DNA from: Lysobacteraceae bacterium
GTDB taxonomy: Bacteria > Pseudomonadota > Gammaproteobacteria > Xanthomonadales > Xanthomonadaceae
Direction: 5' to 3'
Assembly: GCA_028868545.1 (NCBI GenBank)
Contig: JAGWUF010000012.1
Location: forward strand, 1-56,068
DNA length: 56,068 bases
The notes below the pieces were generated by a model. That model ran no database searches. It was not told where the DNA came from and was given only the letters and a program-made list of their open reading frames with translations. Both the position numbers and the translations under genes were made by a program. Below, piece by piece: positions 18,665 through 26,699 of the stretch. Numbering within the stretch: the first letter of the stretch is position 1; each line of letters starts with the position of its first letter.

Positions 18665-20899
18665 ATGTCTAGCGAACTGCCAGCCAGTCATTTGCTGACA
18701 CTGCTGCTGGCCGTGCTCGTGCTGGCGCTGGCCGGCACCATCCTGGCCAACCACCGTCGCCGCGACCGCCTGCAGCGTGAACACATGCAGGCCATGCGCG
18801 AACGCGAGCAGCGCCTGCGGCTGTCGCTGTGGGCCTCCAACGAGTTGTACTGGCAGTACGACCTGCGCACCCGCGCATTGGAAAAAACCCGGGTATTGCC
18901 GGATCAGGCCAATGACCTGATCGTGCAAAGCGTCCTGGATGCCGACCCGCAAATCCATCCCGATGACCTGCCGGCGGTCAACCAGCAACTGCGCGACTAC
19001 CTGCAAGGACATCACCCGATGTTCATGTCCGAACACCGGATGCGCGGCGACGACGGGCAATGGCAATGGGTGCTGCTGCGCGGCCGCGCCGTGGAGCAGG
19101 ATGCCGACGGCCGGGTGGTCCGGATCGCAGGCACTGCACGCAATGTCGATTCGTTGCGGGAACAGGAAAACCAGCGCCAGATCGCGGCCATGGTCATGCA
19201 CAGCATGGCCGAGTCGGTGGCGGTACTGGACGCCGATTTCAACTTCGTCACGGTCAATCCGGCTTTCAGCCAGATGTCCGGCTACCACCCCGAAGATGTC
19301 CTGAACGAAAACCTGGCCTTGCTGGATTCACCCCGCCAGGAGGCGCAGTTCTATCGGGACGTCCGTGCCGCCGTGCACAGCCACGGCAGCTGGGCCGGCA
19401 ACCTGTGGCAGCAACGCAAGGACGGCAGCCAGATCCTGTGCGCATCGCAGTGCAGCCAGATCGACCAGCCCAGCGGCGCCAGGCCACTGTTCGTGCTGGT
19501 GGCCAGCGACATCACCGAGCGCCATCGGATCGAGCAGGAACTGCGCTATCTGGCCAATTTCGACACCTTGACCGGCCTGCCCAATCGCACCCTGCTGGCC
19601 GAACGTCTCTCGCGGGCGATCGTGCGTGCCCGGCGGGAACGAAACAAGCTGGCGCTGTTGTTCCTGGATCTGGACAACTTCAAGGATGTCAACGACACGC
19701 TGGGGCATGCCACCGGCGACCGGGTGTTGCGAGCGGCGGCACAACGGCTGCAGGAGGTGGTGGGCGAAGGCCGGACGGTGGCGCGCGTCAGTGGCGATGA
19801 ATTCACTGCGGTGCTGGAAGACCTGAACAGCCGCGAAGAAGCCGAAGCCTGCGCCCAGCGCATCCTGACGGCGTTCGATGCACCGCTGAAGCTGGACGAC
19901 CGCCTGGAATTCACCATCACACCCTCGATCGGCATCAGCCTGTTCCCCGAGCATGCGCAGGTACCCACCGATCTGCTGAAATTCGCCGATACCGCGATGT
20001 ACCACGCCAAGGCCGCCGGCAAGCGCGCGAGCATGTGCTACACCGACAGCATGGCGGTGGATTTGCGGCGGCGCGCGCACCTGACCACTTCGCTGCGGCG
20101 GGTGGTGGAACGGGGCGAACTGCAATTGGTGTTCCAGCCGCAACAGGTGTTGGGTAATGGCCGCATCGAGGCGGTGGAAGCCCTGCTGCGCTGGAACAGC
20201 CCCGAGCACGGCCAGATTCCGCCTGCGCAATTCATCCCGCTGGCCGAGGATTGCGGCGCGATCATCCCGATCGGGGATTGGGTGCTGCAGGAAGCCTGCC
20301 GCACGCTGGCAGCCTGGCATCGTGCCGGTGTCGACCCGCAGGTGTCGGTCTCGGTCAATGTGTCGGCCCTGCAGTTCCTGCGCAGCGACCTGTCCCAATC
20401 CGTCAGCGCCGCGCTGGCCCAGAGCGGCCTGTCACCCAGTGCGCTGGAACTGGAGCTGACCGAGAGCGTGTTGATGGCCAATGCGGAAGCCGCCACGGAG
20501 CGCCTGCAGGATTTCCGCAAGCTCGGCGTGTCGATCGCGGTGGATGACTTCGGCACCGGCTACTCCTCGCTGGCCTATCTGCATCGCCTGCCGATCAACA
20601 CGCTGAAGATCGACAAGGCGTTCATCGATGGCCTGCTGCTGTCGGGTGACAGCGAGGACACCACCATCACCACCACCATCATCGCCATGGCCAAGACACT
20701 GGGCTTGCTGGTGGTCGCCGAGGGCGTGGAAACACCGGAACAACTGGCCTTCCTGCAGCAGCAGCACTGCGATCTTGCGCAGGGCTATCTGATTTCCCCG
20801 CCGATGGCCGCCGACGCCTGCCTGCAATTCCTGCTGGAGGCGCAAGACAATGCCGGCGCAGCCGCTGTCCAGCTTGACCCGGGTGCCCTGCCTGCCTAA
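18665..20899 (+). CDS. PAS-PAS-GGDEF-EAL cyclic-di-GMP signalling protein
   Basis: A 744-residue protein: one N-terminal membrane segment (about residues 9-28), PAS (about 55-165, ending RIAGTARNVDSL), second PAS (about 175-290, NPAFSQMSGYHPEDVL, ending in ITERHRIEQELR), diguanylate cyclase domain, then EAL phosphodiesterase domain. The cyclase signature is SGDEF (Ser376) instead of GGDEF, and no RxxD inhibitory site precedes it. The EAL side looks complete: EALLRW at 505, DDFGTGYSSLAYL, IDKAFI and AEGVET. The protein is therefore probably a phosphodiesterase, with cyclase activity uncertain. A second in-frame ATG at 18584 would add 27 residues; 18665 places the membrane segment at the N-terminus. 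Confidence 0.92.
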   Translation: MSSELPASHLLTLLLAVLVLALAGTILANHRRRDRLQREHMQAMREREQRLRLSLWASNELYWQYDLRTRALEKTRVLPDQANDLIVQSVLDADPQIHPDDLPAVNQQLRDYLQGHHPMFMSEHRMRGDDGQWQWVLLRGRAVEQDADGRVVRIAGTARNVDSLREQENQRQIAAMVMHSMAESVAVLDADFNFVTVNPAFSQMSGYHPEDVLNENLALLDSPRQEAQFYRDVRAAVHSHGSWAGNLWQQRKDGSQILCASQCSQIDQPSGARPLFVLVASDITERHRIEQELRYLANFDTLTGLPNRTLLAERLSRAIVRARRERNKLALLFLDLDNFKDVNDTLGHATGDRVLRAAAQRLQEVVGEGRTVARVSGDEFTAVLEDLNSREEAEACAQRILTAFDAPLKLDDRLEFTITPSIGISLFPEHAQVPTDLLKFADTAMYHAKAAGKRASMCYTDSMAVDLRRRAHLTTSLRRVVERGELQLVFQPQQVLGNGRIEAVEALLRWNSPEHGQIPPAQFIPLAEDCGAIIPIGDWVLQEACRTLAAWHRAGVDPQVSVSVNVSALQFLRSDLSQSVSAALAQSGLSPSALELELTESVLMANAEAATERLQDFRKLGVSIAVDDFGTGYSSLAYLHRLPINTLKIDKAFIDGLLLSGDSEDTTITTTIIAMAKTLGLLVVAEGVETPEQLAFLQQQHCDLAQGYLISPPMAADACLQFLLEAQDNAGAAAVQLDPGALPA

Positions 20900-20908
20900 G
20901 GTGGCCGG

Positions 20909-21130
20909 ATGGACAACCGCGACCTGCATGGGGAGTTGCACAAGCTGCTGGCACGGGTGGATCTGCTGGCCGGCCACATGCAACGCCTGCACGAGGAAAA
21001 CCGCAGCCTGCGCCAGCAGGTCGAGCAAATGGCCGGGGAACGCGCACAGCTGCTGACCAAGCAGGAACAGGCGCGCAGCCGCGTCGAGGCGATGATCAGC
21101 CGGCTCAAATCGCTGGAGCAGCACACATGA
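20909..21130 (+). CDS. Small coiled-coil protein upstream of ZapA (TIGR02449-like)
   Basis: A 73-residue protein, almost entirely alpha-helical with heptad spacing and no Cys, including HLHEENRSLRQQVEQM-type coiled coil. It matches the small coiled-coil proteins regularly encoded immediately upstream of zapA in gammaproteobacteria. The stop overlaps the zapA start as ATGA. Association with the ZapA/FtsZ ring is inferred from position and coiled-coil character only. Confidence 0.83.
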   Translation: MDNRDLHGELHKLLARVDLLAGHMQRLHEENRSLRQQVEQMAGERAQLLTKQEQARSRVEAMISRLKSLEQHT

Positions 21131-21417
21131 GTGAACCGGTCACCGTCCGCATCCTCGATCGTGAATACACGGTTGGCGTCAGTGATGCCGAACGTGATTC
21201 CCTGACCGCCGCCGCCCGCATGCTGGACACCCGCATGCGCGAGTTGCGCGGCGGCAACAAACTGGTGGCCCCCGACCGCCTGGCCGTGCTCACCGCCCTG
21301 AACCTGGCCCACGAGCTGCTGCAGCAAAAAACGCCGCCCACCGCACGCGGCGGCGATCCGTTCACGCTGCTGGACGAAGCCAACCGCAAGCTGGAAGCCT
21401 TGCTGGCGCGGGGCTGA
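21127..21417 (+). CDS. zapA: Cell division protein ZapA
   Basis: A 96-residue protein with the ZapA pattern: VTVRILDREYTVGVSDAER at the N-terminus, AARMLDTRMRELR, then APDRLAVLTALNLAHELL and a C-terminal helix. ZapA crosslinks FtsZ filaments at midcell. It overlaps the preceding coiled-coil gene by 4 nt and is followed by 6S RNA and fau, a conserved order. Confidence 0.94.
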   Translation: MSEPVTVRILDREYTVGVSDAERDSLTAAARMLDTRMRELRGGNKLVAPDRLAVLTALNLAHELLQQKTPPTARGGDPFTLLDEANRKLEALLARG

Positions 21418-21479
21418 ACCGCCCGTCCGAAACCTGCGCGTGCCTGCGCATCCCGGGCTTGAACGGCTATACTGCGCAC

Positions 21480-21662
21480 GTCCTCTGCTGTGAGCGACGG
21501 CGTGCGCAACATTCGCCTTGTCCCTTAATGACGACCGCGGGGATGCACTGGTTGCCGGGAGTGCAAGTCCGCCCCGAGCGGAAAGCCCGATGGCCGCCAC
21601 GCGTCCCCACTTGAACCCCGGGTTCAAGGTCGTTTCGCATGCATCGCCACAGCGGAGACATT
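21480..21662 (+). ncRNA. ssrS: 6S RNA
   Basis: Lies between zapA and fau, the standard 6S RNA position. The stem CTTGAACC and GGTTCAAGG at 21610-21629 matches the conserved 3' hairpin of enterobacterial 6S RNA. The termini pair: CTCTGCTGTG near 21483-21492 with CACAGCGGAG near 21648-21657 forms the closing stem. A -10 box TATACT (21468-21473) places the start near 21480; the 3' end is estimated from the closing stem. 6S RNA mimics an open promoter and sequesters the sigma70 holoenzyme in stationary phase. Confidence 0.88.
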
Positions 21663-21690
21663 TCCTCTCCATCGCCTGAGCCCGCCGCGC

Positions 21691-22344
21691 GTGAGCCCGC
21701 CTTCCGACCACGCCGCGCCGCGCAAGACACTGCGCAAATCAATGCGCGCGTCGCTGCGCGAATCCCGCCGCAACCTGCCCCCGCAGCAGCGCATCGCCGC
21801 CGCCGAAGCGCTGGCGGATCGTGTACTCGGCCTGCCCTTCCTGCCCGCTGCGGGCTACCTCGCCGGCTACTGGGCGATGGACGGCGAGATCGGCCTGCAC
21901 GCCCTGCAGCTGCGCCTGCCGGCATCGCTGGTGTACTGCCTGCCGCTGCTGCATGACGACGGCAGCCTGCGTTTTGCACCGTGGCGCAGCGGCGACCCGC
22001 TGGTCACCAACCGCTACGGCATCCCCGAACCGGACGTCACCCCTGCCGGCGCGCTGCGCGCCGAGGACATGGCGGTGCTGGTCATGCCGCTGGTCGGCTT
22101 CGACGCCGACTGCCACCGGCTAGGCATGGGCGGCGGCTGGTACGACCGCAGCCTCGCCTTCCGCCATGAACACCCTGCGCCGCCGTGGCTGGTCGGCGCG
22201 GCGTTCGCGGCGCAGCGCGTGGCCGCACTGCCGCGCGCGGCCTGGGACGTACGGCTGGATGCGGTCTGCTGCGAAGACGCCACCTACATCGCCCAAGACA
22301 GCGCCCAAGACAGCGCCCAAGACATCCCCGAGGACATCGCATGA
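21691..22344 (+). CDS. fau: 5-formyltetrahydrofolate cyclo-ligase
   Basis: A 217-residue protein of the 5-FCL family: N-terminal [19 protein letters not shown], the catalytic-site loop [23 protein letters not shown] and the ATP-binding Gly/Lys region. It converts 5-formyl-THF to 5,10-methenyl-THF. GTG 21691 is the likely start, about 29 nt after the 6S RNA end. The C-terminus carries an unusual tail encoded by three 12-bp repeats ([12 protein letters not shown]) after the last conserved strand. The stop overlaps the next ATG as ATGA. Confidence 0.92.
   Translation: MSPPSDHAAPRKTLRKSMRASLRESRRNLPPQQRIAAAEALADRVLGLPFLPAAGYLAGYWAMDGEIGLHALQLRLPASLVYCLPLLHDDGSLRFAPWRSGDPLVTNRYGIPEPDVTPAGALRAEDMAVLVMPLVGFDADCHRLGMGGGWYDRSLAFRHEHPAPPWLVGAAFAAQRVAALPRAAWDVRLDAVCCEDATYIAQDSAQDSAQDIPEDIA
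22291..22326 (+). repeat. Three tandem 12-bp repeats in the fau 3' end
   Basis: Unit GCCCAAGACAGC twice in perfect tandem, then a third copy ending ATC, with a degenerate fourth (CCCGAGGACATC) after it. Unit length is a multiple of three, so copy-number change would alter the tail length without a frameshift. Confidence 0.85.
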
Positions 22345-22811
22345 GCCCGCGCAAGCGCTACTGGATGATGAAGTCGGAGCCCGATGCATTCTCCATCGAC
22401 GATCTGGAACGGGCCGGCACCGAACCGTGGAACGGCGTGCGCAATTACCAGGCCCGCAACTTCATGCGCGATGGCATGCGCGTGGGCGACGGGGTGATGC
22501 TCTACCACAGCAACTGCAAGGTGCCGGGCATCGCCGGTCTTGCCACCGTCGCCAGCACGGCCTATCCGGACAGCACCCAGTTCGACCCGAAATCCCACTA
22601 TTTCGACCCCAAGGCGACCCTCGAAACGCCGCGCTGGTTTCTGGTCGACGTGGCCTTCGAGCGCAAGCTCAAGCGCCTGATTCCTCTCGAAGAAATCAGG
22701 CAGCACACCGAGGAACTGGGCGAAGGCTTCGCGCTGACCGCCAAAGGCAGCCGGCTGTCGGTATTTCCGGTCACCGCCGCGCAGTGGAAGCTGCTGCTCT
22801 CCCTCGAATAA
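22341..22811 (+). CDS. EVE domain protein
   Basis: A 156-residue single-domain protein with the PUA-like EVE signature: [16 protein letters not shown] at the start, [22 protein letters not shown] and the C-terminal [20 protein letters not shown] domains bind modified bases in DNA or RNA. The short stand-alone form next to fau is common in proteobacteria and is a housekeeping gene, not a defence fusion. Start ATG 22341 overlaps the fau stop. Confidence 0.92.
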   Translation: MSPRKRYWMMKSEPDAFSIDDLERAGTEPWNGVRNYQARNFMRDGMRVGDGVMLYHSNCKVPGIAGLATVASTAYPDSTQFDPKSHYFDPKATLETPRWFLVDVAFERKLKRLIPLEEIRQHTEELGEGFALTAKGSRLSVFPVTAAQWKLLLSLE

Positions 22812-22834
22812 CCCCCTTCACCAAAGGTATTCCC

Positions 22835-23482
22835 ATGTCTGAAGCCAAGAAACTCGCCGCCGAAAAAGCCATCGAATACGTCGAAGACGGCATGATCGTG
22901 GGCGTGGGCACCGGCTCCACCGTCGCCTATTTCATCGATGCGCTGGCGGCGTGGAAGGACCGCATCCAGGGCGCGGTATCCAGCTCCGAACAGAGCACCG
23001 CGCGGCTGAAGTCGCACGGCATCGAAGTGATCGACCTCAACGCCGCCGGGCCGTTGTCGCTGTACGTCGATGGCGCCGACGAATGCGACCCGCGCAAGCA
23101 CCTGATCAAGGGGGGCGGTGCCGCGCTGACCCGCGAGAAAATCATCGCCGAGGCCAGCGAACGCTTCATCTGCATCATCGACCCGTCCAAGCAGGTCGAC
23201 GTGCTGGGCAAGTTCCCGCTGCCGGTGGAAGTGATCCCGATGGCGCGCAGCCTGGTGGCGCGCGAGATCCTGGAGCTGACCGGCGGCCAGCCGGTGTGGC
23301 GCGACGGCGTTGTCACCGACAACGGCAACGTCATTCTTGATGTGCACAACCTTGCCATCACCGACCCCAAGGCGATGGAACTGGCGCTCAATCAGATCCC
23401 CGGCGTGGTCGCGGTGGGCCTGTTCGCGCGCCGCCCGGCCGACGTGGTGATCGTGGGCGGGCAGCCGCCGCAGGTGCTCTGA
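22835..23482 (+). CDS. rpiA: Ribose-5-phosphate isomerase A
   Basis: A 215-residue RpiA. Motifs: [15 protein letters not shown] (phosphate loop), [18 protein letters not shown] (catalytic acids) and [12 protein letters not shown]. It interconverts ribose-5-phosphate and ribulose-5-phosphate in the pentose phosphate pathway. ATG 22835 lies 23 nt after the EVE gene, with AAAGG upstream. It converges on ilvD with a 9-nt gap and no obvious terminator. Confidence 0.95.
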   Translation: MSEAKKLAAEKAIEYVEDGMIVGVGTGSTVAYFIDALAAWKDRIQGAVSSSEQSTARLKSHGIEVIDLNAAGPLSLYVDGADECDPRKHLIKGGGAALTREKIIAEASERFICIIDPSKQVDVLGKFPLPVEVIPMARSLVAREILELTGGQPVWRDGVVTDNGNVILDVHNLAITDPKAMELALNQIPGVVAVGLFARRPADVVIVGGQPPQVL

Positions 23483-23491
23483 CACCGCGCG

Positions 23492-25333
23492 TCAGGCACC
23501 GTCCAGCAGCGTCCTGTCACGCACCGCGCCCTTGTCGGCGCTGGTGGCCAGCAGGGCGTAGGCCTTCAGCGCCGCGCTGACCTTGCGCGCGCGCGGCAAC
23601 GAAGGCTTCCAGCCCTGCGCGTCCTGCTCGGCGCGGCGGGCGGCGAGCTGTTCGTCGGACACCAGCAGTTCGATGCCGCGGGCAGGGATATCAATCCGGA
23701 TGCGGTCGCCATCGCGCACCAATCCGATCATTCCGCCCGCCGCCGCTTCCGGCGAAACATGGCCGATGGAAAGCCCCGAGGTGCCGCCGGAAAAACGTCC
23801 GTCGGTGAGCAGTGCGCAGGCTTTGCCGAGGCCCTTCGACTTCAGGTAACTGGTGGGGTAGAGCATCTCCTGCATGCCCGGCCCGCCCTTGGGGCCTTCG
23901 TAGCGGATCACCACCACGTCACCGGCCTGCACCGCATCGCCCAGGATCGCCGCCACCGCGGCGTCCTGGCTTTCGAACACCCGCGCCGTACCTTCAAACA
24001 CATGGATCGATTCGTCCACGCCGGCGGTCTTCACCACGCAGCCATCAACCGCGATGTTGCCGTACAGCACGGCGAGGCCACCCTCCTGCGAATAGGCGTG
24101 TTCGACGCTGCGGATGCAACCTTCGCTGCGATCCAGATCCAGCGTCGGCCAGCGGGTGGACTGGCTGAAGGCGATCTGGGTCGGGATGCCGGCCGGACCG
24201 GCGCGGTAGAACGTGCGCACCGCCTCGTCATCGACCGTGGCGATGTCCCACCGCGCGATCGCCTCGCCCAGCGTTTTCGCGTGCACGGTCGGCACGTCGG
24301 TGTGCAGCAGGCCGCCGCGTGCCAGCTCGCCCAGAATGGCGATCACGCCACCCGCGCGATGCACGTCTTCCACGTGATATTTCTGCGAATTCGGCGCCAC
24401 CTTGCACAGCTGCGGAATGCGCCGCGAGAGCCGGTCGATGTCGCGCAGGTCGAACGCCACCTCCGCTTCCTGCGCGGCGGCGAGCAGGTGCAGGATGGTG
24501 TTGGTGGAACCGCCCATCGCGATGTCCAGTGCCATCGCGTTCTCGAACGCGTCGAACGTCGCGATCCCGCGCGGCAGCGCGGTTGCATCCTCGCCGCCGT
24601 ACCAGCGGTGGCACAGCTCGACGATCAGGCGGCCGGCGCGCTTGAACAGCGCTTCGCGGTCGGCGTGGGTGGCCAGCGTGGTGCCGTTGCCGGGCAGCGA
24701 CAGGCCCAGCGCCTCGGTCAGGCAGTTCATCGAATTGGCGGTGAACATGCCGCTGCACGAGCCGCAGGTCGGGCAGGCGCTGCGCTCCACCGCCGCCACC
24801 TGTTCGTCGCTCACCGCCGCATCGGCGGCCATCACCATCGCATCGACCAGATCGAGTTTTTGATCCGCCAGCGCGGTCTTGCCCGCTTCCATCGGCCCGC
24901 CGGACACGAACACCACCGGGATGTTCAGACGCAGCGCCGCCATCAGCATGCCGGGGGTGATCTTGTCGCAATTGGAGATGCACACCAGCGCGTCGGCGCA
25001 GTGCGCATTGGCCATGTATTCCACCGAATCTGCGATCACTTCGCGGCTGGGCAGCGAATACAGCATGCCGTCGTGGCCCATCGCGATGCCGTCGTCCACG
25101 GCAATCGTGTTGAACTCCTTGGCCACGCCGCCGACGAGTTCGATCTCGCGCGCGACCAGCTGGCCCATGTCCTTGAGGTGGACGTGGCCGGGCACGAACT
25201 GGGTGAAGGAATTTGCGATCGCGATGATCGGTTTGTGGAAGTCGGCATCGCGCATGCCGGTGGCGCGCCACAGCGCGCGGGCGCCGGCCATGTTGCGGCC
25301 GTGGGTGGAGGTTTTCGAACGGAAATCGGGCAT
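23492..25333 (-). CDS. ilvD: Dihydroxy-acid dehydratase
   Basis: A 613-residue Fe-S dehydratase (E. coli IlvD is 616). Cys122 in [10 protein letters not shown] and the [11 protein letters not shown] cluster (Cys187, 190, 193) supply iron-sulfur ligands, and the Lys after Cys122 is the Mg-site residue. The N-terminus [22 protein letters not shown] and the [20 protein letters not shown] motif are typical. It performs the last common step to the keto acids of valine and isoleucine. ATG 25333 gives the family start; the frame stays open to 25537 into the regulatory gap. It is transcribed away from the ilvC operon. Confidence 0.96.
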   Translation of the reverse strand: MPDFRSKTSTHGRNMAGARALWRATGMRDADFHKPIIAIANSFTQFVPGHVHLKDMGQLVAREIELVGGVAKEFNTIAVDDGIAMGHDGMLYSLPSREVIADSVEYMANAHCADALVCISNCDKITPGMLMAALRLNIPVVFVSGGPMEAGKTALADQKLDLVDAMVMAADAAVSDEQVAAVERSACPTCGSCSGMFTANSMNCLTEALGLSLPGNGTTLATHADREALFKRAGRLIVELCHRWYGGEDATALPRGIATFDAFENAMALDIAMGGSTNTILHLLAAAQEAEVAFDLRDIDRLSRRIPQLCKVAPNSQKYHVEDVHRAGGVIAILGELARGGLLHTDVPTVHAKTLGEAIARWDIATVDDEAVRTFYRAGPAGIPTQIAFSQSTRWPTLDLDRSEGCIRSVEHAYSQEGGLAVLYGNIAVDGCVVKTAGVDESIHVFEGTARVFESQDAAVAAILGDAVQAGDVVVIRYEGPKGGPGMQEMLYPTSYLKSKGLGKACALLTDGRFSGGTSGLSIGHVSPEAAAGGMIGLVRDGDRIRIDIPARGIELLVSDEQLAARRAEQDAQGWKPSLPRARKVSAALKAYALLATSADKGAVRDRTLLDGA

Positions 25334-25440
25334 CGTGGGATCCGGTGGGGTATGAGGTGGTGCGCTGCACGCCTTGATCCTGCTGCATCTGCGCGGTTTC
25401 GGCTGCAACTTTCCAACATGAGGAATCGGCATGAACAAGA

Positions 25441-25472
25441 CGGTTGACAAACCGGCTGCCGGCATGTTTACC
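25441..25472 (+). promoter_or_regulatory. Candidate promoter of the ilvC operon with overlapping inverted repeat
   Basis: A perfect -35 TTGACA (25444-25449) is followed after 17 bp by TTTACC (25467-25472), a weak -10. An inverted repeat, CGGTT and AACCG with a 4-bp centre (25441-25454), overlaps the -35 and could be an operator. If right, transcription starts near 25479, at the first codon of the leader peptide, implying a nearly leaderless message. Confidence 0.45.
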
Positions 25473-25479
25473 TGAATAT

Positions 25480-25596
25480 ATGTTGCAGCGCCACATGCCC
25501 CTGCCCGCCATCCCGATGACTGCCTCGCCGGCGGCATCCATTCTCGTCCTCGTACTTATTACCTCGCCCACAGGTGCGGGACGATCCGGCGTGTAA
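25480..25596 (+). CDS. ilvL: ilv leader peptide (attenuator peptide)
   Basis: A 38-residue ORF, ATG 25480 to TAA 25594-25596, not similar to any enzyme. Codons 21-27 read Ile-Leu-Val-Leu-Val-Leu-Ile (ATT CTC GTC CTC GTA CTT ATT, 25540-25560) followed by Thr. Seven consecutive branched-chain codons directly before a terminator and ilvC are diagnostic of a transcription-attenuation leader. ATG 25495 and ATG 25516 are in-frame alternative starts; none has a clear Shine-Dalgarno. Thr next to the Ile/Leu/Val run fits an operon that also makes isoleucine from threonine. Confidence 0.85.
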   Translation: MLQRHMPLPAIPMTASPAASILVLVLITSPTGAGRSGV

Positions 25597-25634
25597 GCAA
25601 GCAGCACACAACGCCAGAATCGCAAAACCCCGCA
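25573..25634 (+). promoter_or_regulatory. Antiterminator fold of the ilv attenuator
   Basis: The octamer GGTGCGGG at 25573-25580 repeats the 3' arm of the terminator (GGTGCGGGG, 25641-25649). It can pair with the terminator's 5' arm (CCCGCA, 25629-25634), preventing terminator formation. The octamer lies 13 nt past the Ile/Leu/Val codons and 13 nt before the leader stop, so a ribosome stalled on those codons leaves it free while one reaching the stop covers it. A 5-bp protector pairing with CCCGC at 25504-25508 is possible. Confidence 0.7.
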
Positions 25635-25654
25635 TCGCAAGGTGCGGGGTTTTT
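25624..25654 (+). terminator. Intrinsic terminator of the ilv attenuator
   Basis: Stem AAAACCCCGCA (25624-25634) and TGCGGGGTTTT (25643-25653), 8-nt loop, ending in a run of five T. It lies 28 nt after the leader stop and about 44 nt before ilvC. Confidence 0.9.
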
Positions 25655-25697
25655 CGTTTTGGGCCCTTCGCAACCCCTCCCAACAGGAACCACCGCA

Positions 25698-26699
25698 ATG
25701 ACCAGCAGCAAACCCCGCATCACCATCGTCGGTTACGGCAGCCAAGGCCGCGCACATGCATTGAATCTGCGCGATTCCGGCTTCGACGTCACCATCGGCC
25801 TGCGTCCGGGTGGCCCGACCGAATTCAAGGCCAAGGCCGATGGCTTCACCGTGAAAACGCCTGCCGAGGCGGTGAAAGGCGCGCAGATCGTGGCCGTGCT
25901 GACCCCCGACATGGTGCAGCCGCAGCTGTACGGCGAAGTCATCGAACCGAACATGGACCAGGGTGCCTGCCTGCTGTTCGCGCATGGCTTCAACGTGCAT
26001 TACGGCCAAATCACCCCGCGTGCGGACCTCGATGTGGTGCTGGTGGCACCCAAGGGCCCCGGCGCGCTGGTGCGCCGCGAATACGAGATCGGGCGCGGCG
26101 TGCCGTCAGTGTACGCGGTGCATCAGGACAAGAGCGGCCAGGCCGAACAGCTGGCGATGACCTATTGCGCCGGTATTGGTGGCGCGCGCCAGAACGCCAT
26201 CAAGACCAGCTTCAAGGAAGAAACCGAAACCGATCTGTTCGGCGAACAGGCGGTGCTGTGCGGCGGTGCCACCAAGCTGGTGCAGGCCGGCTGGGAAACC
26301 CTGGTGGAAGCCGGCTATCAGCCGGAAGTGGCCTATTACGAATGCCTGCACGAACTGAAGCTGATCGTGGACCTGTTCTACGAAGGCGGCGTGACCCGGA
26401 TGCACGAATTCATCAGCGAAACCGCGCAATACGGCGCGCTGACGCGTGGCAACTACGTGGTGGATGACAACACCCGCGCACAGATGCGCAAGGTGTTGAC
26501 CGAAATCCAGGACGGCACATTTGCCCGCCAATGGATCGCCGAATACGCCGCCGGCAATGCCAATTACAAGGCGATGAAGCAGGCCGACCTGGATCACCCG
26601 ATCGAAACCGTCGGCAAGCAGCTGCGCGCCAACATGCAGTGGCTGGGCACCACCCAGGCCGCCAACGCCGCATCCAACAAACAACACGAGGCCGCGTGA
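25698..26699 (+). CDS. ilvC: Ketol-acid reductoisomerase
   Basis: A 333-residue class I (short) KARI. Rossmann motif [17 protein letters not shown] at the N-terminus, the cofactor loop GLRPGGP with Arg (NADPH preference expected), and the knotted C-terminal domain with [19 protein letters not shown] carrying the Mg ligands. It converts acetolactate or acetohydroxybutyrate to the dihydroxy acids. AGGAAC 8 nt upstream of ATG 25698 supports this start. Its TGA overlaps the ilvG ATG. It is the first structural gene after the attenuator. Confidence 0.96.
   Translation: MTSSKPRITIVGYGSQGRAHALNLRDSGFDVTIGLRPGGPTEFKAKADGFTVKTPAEAVKGAQIVAVLTPDMVQPQLYGEVIEPNMDQGACLLFAHGFNVHYGQITPRADLDVVLVAPKGPGALVRREYEIGRGVPSVYAVHQDKSGQAEQLAMTYCAGIGGARQNAIKTSFKEETETDLFGEQAVLCGGATKLVQAGWETLVEAGYQPEVAYYECLHELKLIVDLFYEGGVTRMHEFISETAQYGALTRGNYVVDDNTRAQMRKVLTEIQDGTFARQWIAEYAAGNANYKAMKQADLDHPIETVGKQLRANMQWLGTTQAANAASNKQHEAA

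Noticed and set aside
22291-22338. Short tandem repeats considered as a CRISPR remnant.
   Set aside because: Units are 12 bp without spacers, in frame at the end of fau, and no cas gene is in the window.
21691-23482. EVE-domain gene considered as part of a defence system.
   Set aside because: It is the short stand-alone form overlapping fau and next to rpiA, with no nuclease, methylase or other defence gene around.
23759-25447. A 562-codon plus-strand frame over ilvD.
   Set aside because: Antisense to a clear IlvD; His/Arg/Gly-rich shadow without motif or ribosome-binding site.
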